5,634 nt of DNA from Saprospirales bacterium. GTDB taxonomy: Bacteria > Bacteroidota > Bacteroidia > Chitinophagales > Saprospiraceae. The position numbers and the translations under genes were made by a program. A model generated the notes under the pieces. That model was not told where the DNA came from. It ran no database searches and saw only the letters and a program-made list of their open reading frames with translations. Numbering within the stretch: the first letter of the stretch is position 1; the number at the start of each line of letters is the position of its first letter. Shown here piece after piece: positions 1 to 5,634 of the stretch. The stretch is taken from contig DLXL01000498.1 in the NCBI GenBank assembly GCA_003448025.1, forward strand, positions 15,971 to 21,604, given 5' to 3'.

Positions 1-36
1 CGTCCAAAAACGGCATAAGAGTGAAATAAGCAAGTC

Positions 37-1056
37 ATGACCGATATTATTTCGACCTGGATTTATCTGGATAGTCCGGAAGAACGTTCTGAATATCCGC
101 AGGTGGGGCAACAATCGCACCTGTTTGAGTTTCAGAAAACCTATTGGAAGTGTATTGCCGTATTTTATGCTTGCAGTGTGCATTTCAATCCGGGTAAACG
201 GCATATACTGTTTACCAATAAACCGGAATCTGAATTGCCCGTTGTAGACGGACTGGACCTAAGGGCGATGCTGGAAGGCTTGAACGTGGAAGTGGTAACA
301 TTTCCCATGACCTGGCAAACACCACCCGGATATTACCCTAAATGGCGCAACCAGTTCTTTGTTTTTGATATTTTCCGATACTTCGAGGATCACTTTGCAG
401 ATCCAAATACTGCCTTTGTGCTGCTCGATTCGGATTGCATCATCCGGCATTCTCTGGATGAATTGTTTGCACAAATCCGGCAAAACGGCGTCATGGTGTT
501 ACCTATTCCTTTCGGGGAAGATCACGACATCAATGGCATTACCCGGAAAGACATGCGGGCCATTTATACAGAACTGGATGGAAAAGATCCCGGTTTCAAT
601 CCGGTGTATTACGGCGGAGAGTTTTTCGCAGCTACACTGGACAATGTAAAACGGGTGAATCAAATGTTCCCTCCGGTTTGGGATACAATGATGCAACGTT
701 TTAAGGAAGGAAAAAAGAAGTTTCATTACGAAGGGCCCACCCTGAGCTATCTCTACTACCGGATTGGAAAATTCGGCACAGCAGAAAAGTTCATTAAAAG
801 GATCTGGACCTCCATCAAGTTTTCCAACGTGGAACCCCGGGATTTTGACCTGCATATCTGGCATGTGCCGGCAGAGAAAAAAGAGGGGATCGCACTGTTG
901 CTGAACAAGATCGTAACCGGAACTTTTTTTCAGAAAGACGACAAGGCGCTTGTAAAGGAAATGGGTGGGTATCTGGGTATTCCCAAACGCACCAAATACT
1001 TGAATATCAAGCATTTTCTGAAGCACACGCTTTTGTATAAATGGATCTCCAAATAG
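37..1056 (+). CDS. Putative GT-A-fold glycosyltransferase (nucleotide-diphospho-sugar transferase-like), family not identified
   Basis: This 339-residue protein has no signal peptide or membrane segment and is probably cytosolic. What suggests a GT-A-fold sugar transferase is a hydrophobic strand ending in a DxD-type motif (FVLLDSD, Asp131 and Asp133), the usual site for a divalent metal and the nucleotide-sugar diphosphate. A strand before it carries RHILFTNKP (55-63). Further on are YYGGEFFA (191-198), resembling acceptor-side glycine motifs of such enzymes, an HYEGP segment (230-234), and DLHIWHVP (271-278), whose histidines could complete the metal site as in GT8- or GT6-like enzymes. The C-terminus (about 317-339) is basic and could touch membrane or lipid-linked substrate. 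In-frame stops at 16-18 and 22-24 rule out a longer start, and the next Met (78) would lose the N-terminal strand. No Shine-Dalgarno sequence is visible. It ends 86 bases before rpoC, same strand. Arginine codons are mostly CGG, unlike rpoC. The coding call is firm; the sugar-transferase role is inferred from motifs, and donor and acceptor are unknown. Confidence 0.8.
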   Translation: MTDIISTWIYLDSPEERSEYPQVGQQSHLFEFQKTYWKCIAVFYACSVHFNPGKRHILFTNKPESELPVVDGLDLRAMLEGLNVEVVTFPMTWQTPPGYYPKWRNQFFVFDIFRYFEDHFADPNTAFVLLDSDCIIRHSLDELFAQIRQNGVMVLPIPFGEDHDINGITRKDMRAIYTELDGKDPGFNPVYYGGEFFAATLDNVKRVNQMFPPVWDTMMQRFKEGKKKFHYEGPTLSYLYYRIGKFGTAEKFIKRIWTSIKFSNVEPRDFDLHIWHVPAEKKEGIALLLNKIVTGTFFQKDDKALVKEMGGYLGIPKRTKYLNIKHFLKHTLLYKWISK

Positions 1057-1115
1057 CTTGAAAACCACTTGACCCGCTACTGTAGGCCGAAACCGTCTAC
1101 GCTGAATGGTCAGTC

Positions 1116-1131
1116 ATTTTGAAATTTTGAA
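1116..1131 (+). repeat. Perfect 8-base tandem duplication (ATTTTGAA x2) in the rpoC leader
   Basis: Two back-to-back copies of ATTTTGAA end 11 bases before the rpoC ATG. The spacer has no purine-rich Shine-Dalgarno sequence, which is usual in Bacteroidota, where initiation relies on A-rich, weakly structured leaders. The base at -3 of the start codon is A, and the end of the second copy puts A residues at -12 and -13. The duplication may simply provide an unstructured ribosome landing site. The TTTG cores resemble part of the Bacteroidota -7 promoter box, but no partner -33 box is suitably placed. The repeat is directly visible; any function is inference. Confidence 0.5.
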
Positions 1132-1142
1132 CGCTCTACAAT

Positions 1143-4100
1143 ATGCCTTTTAAAAAGAAGAGTAACAAAACCGATCAGGGTTTCGACAGCATAACCATTG
1201 CCCTCGCAAGCCCGGATGAGATTCTTGAGCGCAGCTATGGCGAAGTGCTCAAGCCTGAGACCATCAACTACCGCTCCTATAAACCCGAGCGTGATGGCCT
1301 CTTCTGCGAACGCATTTTTGGTCCGGTAAAGGACTACGAATGCTACTGCGGCAAATACAAACGCATACGTTATAAAGGCATCGTGTGTGATCGCTGCGGT
1401 GTAGAAGTAACCGAAAAGAAAGTACGTCGCGAACGTATGGGCCACATCCGCCTGGTGGTTCCGGTGGTACACATCTGGTTCTTCAAGAGCTTGCCGAACA
1501 AAATCGGTTACATCCTGGGTCTGTCTTCCAAGAAATTGGAAAGCGTGATCTACTACGAACGTTACGTAGTGATCCAGCCAGGTGTAAAAGAATCGGAGGG
1601 CATTCCAAAAATGCACCTGCTCACTGAAGAAGAATACCTGGAAATCCTGGAAACCCTTCCAAAGGATAACCAAAGCCTGGATAATTCCAACCCCGACAAG
1701 TTCATCGCTATGATGGGCGCAGAAGCAGTATTTACCCTGCTGAGCACCCTCAATCTTGATGATCTTTCTGCTCAGCTGCGCCATGATGCGCATGCAGAGA
1801 CCAGCATGGCTAAGAAAACCGAGGCCAACAAGCGCCTGCGTGTGGTGGAAGCTTTCCGCGATGGTTTGGAGCAATCCGGCCAGCGCCCGGAATGGACCAT
1901 CATTCAGTACCTGCCGGTAGTTCCTCCGGAACTTCGCCCATTGGTGCCGTTGGATGGCGGACGCTTCGCGTCTTCTGACCTGAACGACCTATACCGTCGT
2001 GTGATCATCCGCAATAACCGCTTGAAGCGTCTGCTGGAGATCAAAGCGCCGGAGGTAATCCTGCGTAACGAGAAGCGCATGTTGCAGGAAGCAGTTGACT
2101 CTCTGTTCGACAACTCCCGTAAGTCTAACGCCGTAAAAGCAGAAGGCGGTCGTGCCCTGAAATCCCTTTCCGATATCCTGAAAGGTAAACAGGGTCGTTT
2201 CCGTCAGAACCTGCTCGGTAAGCGTGTGGACTACTCCGGTCGTTCTGTAATCGTGGTGGGTCCAACCCTCAAACTCCACGAATGCGGTATTCCGAAGGCC
2301 ATGGCGGCAGAACTGTTCAAGCCGTTCATTATCCGTAAACTTATTGAGCGGGGCATCGTTAAAACGGTGAAATCCGCTAAAAAACTCGTGGATCGCAAGG
2401 ATCAGGTGATCTGGGAAATCCTCGAGAATATCCTCCGTGGTCACCCGGTAATGCTGAACCGCGCCCCAACGCTGCACCGTTTGTCTATCCAGGCATTCCA
2501 GCCGCGTATCATCGAGGGCAAAGCTATCCAACTGCACCCGCTCGTTTGTACGGCTTTCAACGCCGACTTTGACGGTGACCAGATGGCGGTACACGTACCA
2601 CTGAGCCAGGCGGCTATCCTGGAAGCTCAGGTGTTGATGCTGTCCAGCCACAACATGCTGAATCCACAGGACGGCTCTCCAATCACCCTGCCTTCTCAGG
2701 ACATGGTATTGGGCCTGTACTATCTCACTAAAGAGCGCAAAAGTATCGAAGGAGCGCCGGTTATCGGCGAAGGTCGCCGCTTCTACTCTGCAGAGGAGGT
2801 GGGCATTGCCTACAACGAAGGCCAGCTCGACCTGCACGCTGCCATTGAGTGCCGTGTTCCGGTTGAAGAGGATGGCCAGATCGTGATGCGCCGCCTGAAA
2901 ACCACGGTTGGTCGTGTGCTTTTCAATCAGGCCGTTCCACAAGGCGTGCCTTATATCAACGAACTGCTCACGAAGCGTAACCTGAAAGGCATTATCAGCG
3001 GCATTTTGGCGCGCACCAGCTTCAAACAAACGGCTGAATTCCTTGATGGAATCAAAGAACTCGGTTTCGGCTGGGCCTTCAAAGCGGGTCTTTCCTTTAA
3101 CCTGGGTGACCTGTTGATCCCAGATCTGAAGCGTAAAGCACTGGAAGCAGCACAAACAGAAGTAGACGAGGTGTGGGACAACTATAATATGGGTCTTATC
3201 ACCTACAACGAACGATACAACCAGATTATCGACAAGTGGACGTTTGCGGATAACCGTATTACCGACCAGTTGATGAAAGAGTTGAGCAGCCACAAACAGG
3301 GTTTCAACTCTGTATTCATGATGCTCGACTCCGGTGCACGTGGTTCCAAACAGCAGATCAAACAGTTGTGCGGTCTTCGTGGTCTGATGGCCAAACCGCG
3401 GAAATCAGGTGATACCGGCGGTGCGATCATTGAAAACCCGATCCTTTCCAACTTCCTGGAAGGTCTGTCAGTACAAGAGTTCTTCATCTCTACGCACGGC
3501 GCCCGTAAAGGTCTTGCCGATACGGCTCTGAAAACGGCCGACGCAGGTTACCTCACGCGTCGTCTGGTAGACGTAGCGCAGGACGTGGTGATTCGTGAAG
3601 TGGATTGCAATACGCTCCGCGGTCTGGATACTACGGCCTTTAAGGAAGGTGAAAAAGTCATTGTGAATCTTAAAGACCGGATCAAGGGTCGTTACAGCCT
3701 CCACGATGTATATCACCCCGATTCGGAAAAGCTTCTGGTTGCTGCCGGCGATTACATCACAGACGATATCGCAGCTGAGATTGAAACAGCTGATATTGAA
3801 GCTGTGACCATTCGTTCCGTACTCACTTGCGAGAGCCGTCATGGTGTTTGCGCCAAGTGTTACGGCAAGAACCTGGCAACAGGCCGTATTGCCGAAATGG
3901 GCGATGCAGTAGGTATTATTGCCGCACAGTCCATCGGTGAACCTGGAACGCAGCTGACCCTTCGTACCTTCCACACGGGTGGTACGGCTATGCTGTCGCA
4001 GACAGAAAACAGCATCACGGCTCGTACAAACGGTGTGCTGGAGTTCGACTCCATCCGTACTGTTGACGGTACCGATTCTGACGGCAATAAGGTGCAGGTG

Positions 4101-5438
4101 GTCGTATCCCGTACGGGTGAGATCCGCATGGTGGATCAGAAAAACGGTCGTGTACTGGCCAATAACTACATCCCTTACGGTTCCTTCCTCTTTGTAAAAG
4201 AAGGTCAGGAAGTACAGCGTGGCGACAAGATTTGCGAATGGGATCCGTTCAACGCCGTGATCGTGTCTGACTTTACCGGTGTGATTCGCTACAACAACCT
4301 CGAAGAGGGTGTGAACTACCGTATGGACCGCGATGATCAGACCGGTTTTGCCGAGAAGATCGTTATTGAAAGTAAGAACAAGAAGAAGATCCCGTCTTTG
4401 ACAGTATTGAATGCCAAAACGGGCGAGGAGCTGAAAAACTTCTCCCTGCCGGTAGGCGCCTATATCACGGTGGAAGACAACGATGAAGTAAAATCGGGTC
4501 AGCAAATCGTGAAGATCCCGCGTAAGCTGGGTAAGATTGCGGATATCACGGGTGGTCTGCCGCGTGTAACGGAGTTGTTCGAGGCGCGTACACCATCCAA
4601 CCCGGCCATTGTGGCGGAAATTGACGGTGTAATCACCTTCGGTGGTATCAAGCGTGGCAACCGCGAGGCCTTCATCAAGGCTAAAGACGGTCAGGAGCGC
4701 AAGTACATGGTTCCACTTACCAAGCACGTTCTGGTGCAGCATGAAGACTTCGTGCGTTCCGGCACAGCGCTCACGGAGGGTACGATTTCTGTGAAAGACA
4801 TCCTGGCAATCCGTGGCCCGTTTGCAGCTTCTCAGTACCTCGTAAACGGCGTACAGGAAGTTTACCGCGCGCAGGGTATCAATATCAACGACAAGCACCT
4901 GGAGGTAATTGTTCGTCAGATGATGCGCAGACTGGAGATTGTAGATCCGGGCGATACGCACTTCCTCACGGGCGAGCCGGTAGAGCGCAACGAATTTGTG
5001 GACTACAACGACTGGATTTACGACAAAAAACTGGTACTGGATTCCGGCGACAGCGGCAAGCTGAAACCGGGCGCCCTGGTTACCCTGCGTCAGATCCGCG
5101 AAGAGAACTCCTTCCTGAAGCGCAACGACAAGAAACTGGTAGAATACCGCGATGCCATGCCGTCTACGGCAGTTCCGATGTTGCTGGGTATTACCAAAGC
5201 ATCGTTGGGTACGGAATCCTGGATTTCTGCGGCGTCGTTCCAGGAAACCACCAAGGTGCTTTCTACCGCGGCTATTGCTGCGAAGAAAGACTTCCTGATG
5301 GGCTTGAAGGAGAACGTAATCGTGGGCAAGAAAATCCCTGCAGGTACCGGTATGCGTCAGTACGACCGCATGCAGGTTACAGGTTCCGGCCGCCCATTCC
5401 GCGATCAGGTGGAAGAAGTGGTGGAAGAAGCCGAGTAA
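1143..5438 (+). CDS. rpoC: DNA-directed RNA polymerase subunit beta' (complete)
   Basis: This is the 1431-residue beta' subunit, which with beta forms the active-site cleft of RNA polymerase and binds DNA, sigma and omega. Landmarks in order are: the N-terminal zinc-binding domain with Cys67, Cys69, Cys82 and Cys85; the lid/rudder region and sigma-binding clamp helices (about 258-325, with [10 protein letters not shown] and [13 protein letters not shown]); switch 2 (about 347-374, with [19 protein letters not shown]); the catalytic Mg motif NADFDGD, with Asp475, Asp477 and Asp479; the F-loop (about 745-775); the bridge helix (about 776-815, with [20 protein letters not shown]); the second zinc site with Cys822, Cys896, Cys903 and Cys906; the trigger loop (about 927-948), interrupted by an SI3-type insertion (about 948-1131) before its second half ([17 protein letters not shown], from 1133); and the C-terminal [10 protein letters not shown] and [16 protein letters not shown] segments. 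All catalytic and metal residues are present and there is no frameshift. Length is close to E. coli beta' (1407). The ATG is the natural start: the N-terminus aligns with family members, and A lies at -3. No rpoB lies directly upstream. A strong terminator follows 70 bases after the stop. Arginines are nearly all CGT/CGC, as expected for high expression. Confidence 0.99.
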   Translation: MPFKKKSNKTDQGFDSITIALASPDEILERSYGEVLKPETINYRSYKPERDGLFCERIFGPVKDYECYCGKYKRIRYKGIVCDRCGVEVTEKKVRRERMGHIRLVVPVVHIWFFKSLPNKIGYILGLSSKKLESVIYYERYVVIQPGVKESEGIPKMHLLTEEEYLEILETLPKDNQSLDNSNPDKFIAMMGAEAVFTLLSTLNLDDLSAQLRHDAHAETSMAKKTEANKRLRVVEAFRDGLEQSGQRPEWTIIQYLPVVPPELRPLVPLDGGRFASSDLNDLYRRVIIRNNRLKRLLEIKAPEVILRNEKRMLQEAVDSLFDNSRKSNAVKAEGGRALKSLSDILKGKQGRFRQNLLGKRVDYSGRSVIVVGPTLKLHECGIPKAMAAELFKPFIIRKLIERGIVKTVKSAKKLVDRKDQVIWEILENILRGHPVMLNRAPTLHRLSIQAFQPRIIEGKAIQLHPLVCTAFNADFDGDQMAVHVPLSQAAILEAQVLMLSSHNMLNPQDGSPITLPSQDMVLGLYYLTKERKSIEGAPVIGEGRRFYSAEEVGIAYNEGQLDLHAAIECRVPVEEDGQIVMRRLKTTVGRVLFNQAVPQGVPYINELLTKRNLKGIISGILARTSFKQTAEFLDGIKELGFGWAFKAGLSFNLGDLLIPDLKRKALEAAQTEVDEVWDNYNMGLITYNERYNQIIDKWTFADNRITDQLMKELSSHKQGFNSVFMMLDSGARGSKQQIKQLCGLRGLMAKPRKSGDTGGAIIENPILSNFLEGLSVQEFFISTHGARKGLADTALKTADAGYLTRRLVDVAQDVVIREVDCNTLRGLDTTAFKEGEKVIVNLKDRIKGRYSLHDVYHPDSEKLLVAAGDYITDDIAAEIETADIEAVTIRSVLTCESRHGVCAKCYGKNLATGRIAEMGDAVGIIAAQSIGEPGTQLTLRTFHTGGTAMLSQTENSITARTNGVLEFDSIRTVDGTDSDGNKVQVVVSRTGEIRMVDQKNGRVLANNYIPYGSFLFVKEGQEVQRGDKICEWDPFNAVIVSDFTGVIRYNNLEEGVNYRMDRDDQTGFAEKIVIESKNKKKIPSLTVLNAKTGEELKNFSLPVGAYITVEDNDEVKSGQQIVKIPRKLGKIADITGGLPRVTELFEARTPSNPAIVAEIDGVITFGGIKRGNREAFIKAKDGQERKYMVPLTKHVLVQHEDFVRSGTALTEGTISVKDILAIRGPFAASQYLVNGVQEVYRAQGININDKHLEVIVRQMMRRLEIVDPGDTHFLTGEPVERNEFVDYNDWIYDKKLVLDSGDSGKLKPGALVTLRQIREENSFLKRNDKKLVEYRDAMPSTAVPMLLGITKASLGTESWISAASFQETTKVLSTAAIAAKKDFLMGLKENVIVGKKIPAGTGMRQYDRMQVTGSGRPFRDQVEEVVEEAE

Positions 5439-5441
5439 GCA

Positions 5442-5483
5442 ATTTACGATTTGCGATTTACGACTTGCGATTTACGATTTGCG
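5442..5483. repeat. Tandem array: three 14-base units (six 7-base half-units) just after rpoC
   Basis: The array reads as alternating heptamers ATTTACG and ATTTGCG, six in total, so the period is 7 bases (degenerate) or 14 bases. One base departs from the pattern: the fourth heptamer is ACTTGCG. The last part forms a small perfect dyad, TTACG-ATTTG-CGTAA (5472-5486). The array begins 3 bases after the rpoC stop and lies before the terminator, so it is expected to be transcribed in the rpoC 3' untranslated region. An 8-base direct repeat, GTAAGCAA, brackets it at 5435-5442 and 5483-5490; the left copy includes the rpoC stop codon. The structure is directly visible. I see no coding role and assign no function. 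Confidence 0.9.
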
Positions 5484-5508
5484 TAAGCAAGAATGATAGA
5501 TATTCTTT

Positions 5509-5546
5509 AAGACCTCCGGGGAGTAATCCCTGGGGGTCTTTTTTTT
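5509..5546 (+). terminator. Rho-independent terminator of rpoC
   Basis: A 14-base-pair stem (5509-5522 with 5527-5540) closes on the 4-base loop GTAA, which in RNA is a stable GNRA tetraloop. The stem has no mismatches, only two G-U wobble pairs (bases 5515 and 5518). It runs into eight T residues (5539-5546), giving a textbook intrinsic terminator for the + strand. The upstream flank (TATTCTTT) offers no matching T-run for the opposite strand, so it looks one-directional. A small AT-rich hairpin (5489-5494 with 5502-5507) sits one base upstream. The position shows that rpoC is the last gene of its transcription unit. Confidence 0.95.
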
Positions 5547-5575
5547 GAGTGTTTGAGTGGGGGAGTGTTTGAGTT
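5544..5575. repeat. Tandem array: four 8-base units (TTTGAGTG type) after the terminator
   Basis: Four consecutive octamers read TTTGAGTG, TTTGAGTG, GGGGAGTG and TTTGAGTT. The same structure can be seen as a 12-base direct repeat, GAGTGTTTGAGT, at 5547-5558 and 5563-5574. The first unit overlaps the end of the terminator T-run. It differs in sequence and period from the array before the terminator. No open frame of interest or promoter is evident in it, and the function is unknown. Confidence 0.8.
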
Positions 5576-5595
5576 GGCGTAGGGCTGGGTTTTAC

Positions 5596-5634
5596 CACTA
5601 AGTCACGTAAGGCACTAAGGAGAATCACGCTTAG
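5596..5634. repeat. Degenerate short repeats (CACTAAG family) running to the window edge
   Basis: CACTAAG (5596-5602), CACGTAAG (5604-5611), CACTAAG (5613-5619) and CACGCTTAG (5626-5634) follow one another with one-base spacers, then a six-base spacer. This gives an approximately 8-9 base period with small insertions. The last unit ends exactly at the window edge, so the array may continue. Copies are imperfect, which suggests an old or drifting repeat. No gene, RNA or promoter is visible from 5576 to the end. Confidence 0.65.

Noticed and set aside
499..1068. Antisense open frame (189 codons) opposite the glycosyltransferase-like gene
   Set aside because: The + strand product has coherent motifs (the DxD and later glycine and histidine motifs), while the antisense product shows none.
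1114..1129. Possible Bacteroidota -7 promoter boxes (TCATTTTG, AAATTTTG) before rpoC
   Set aside because: Each departs from TAnnTTTG by one base, no TTTG-like -33 box lies at a suitable distance, and the second would leave an implausibly short leader.
1110..1874. Antisense open frame (254 codons) spanning the rpoC start
   Set aside because: It overlaps the conserved zinc-binding N-terminus of rpoC on the other strand and has no recognisable motifs.
1989..3293. Long antisense open frame (434 codons) inside rpoC
   Set aside because: It lies wholly opposite a complete, highly conserved rpoC. Strong codon bias in rpoC removes stops from the antisense frame, and the product resembles no protein I know.
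3468..4961. Long antisense open frame (497 codons) inside rpoC
   Set aside because: Same cause: it mirrors rpoC codon bias, with no initiation signal or recognisable domain.
5442..5490. CRISPR array
   Set aside because: Repeat units of 7-14 bases are contiguous, with no unique spacers of 25-40 bases and no cas genes in the window.
5435..5490. Insertion-sequence remnant with a target-site duplication
   Set aside because: The bracketing GTAAGCAA copies are suggestive, but there are no terminal inverted repeats or transposase fragments, and the content is purely a short tandem array.
5458..5634. Minus-strand frame open from the window edge for 58 codons
   Set aside because: It runs through all or part of the three repeat arrays and the terminator stem, so the open frame is a by-product of short repeats lacking stops. 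The peptide is low-complexity and unlike a known protein.

Overview
The window holds two genes on the + strand, followed by a clear intrinsic terminator and a repeat-rich intergenic tail. The large gene (1143-5438) is a complete rpoC, the RNA polymerase beta' subunit. The protein points to Bacteroidota: its overall sequence type fits, it carries a lineage-type insertion in the F-loop, and no Shine-Dalgarno sequence precedes it. Chitinophagia or a close relative is my best guess, but the class level is inference.

Layout. Bases 1-36 are too short to assign. Bases 37-1056 encode a 339-residue soluble protein that looks like a GT-A-fold (nucleotide-sugar-dependent) glycosyltransferase; I do not recognise its exact family. 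Bases 1057-1142 are an 86-base spacer with a weak hairpin and a perfect 8-base tandem duplication just ahead of the rpoC start. Bases 1143-5438 are rpoC. Bases 5439-5634 are non-coding and contain a 7/14-base tandem array that starts next to the rpoC stop codon, a strong terminator hairpin with a GUAA tetraloop and a T-run, an 8-base tandem array, and a third short-repeat family (CACTAAG) running to the window edge.

How the parts relate. rpoC encodes the catalytic beta' subunit and needs rpoB (beta) as partner. In most bacteria rpoB lies directly upstream of rpoC; here that place is taken by the glycosyltransferase-like gene, and none of the three frames reaching the window start reads like an rpoB terminus. 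I see no functional link between the two genes. Codon choice differs sharply: rpoC uses CGT/CGC for nearly all arginines, whereas the upstream gene favours CGG. This fits a very highly expressed gene beside a modestly expressed one. I found no new defence, mobile or regulatory system. The points most worth a second look are the gene order and the three short-period repeat families packed around the rpoC terminator.
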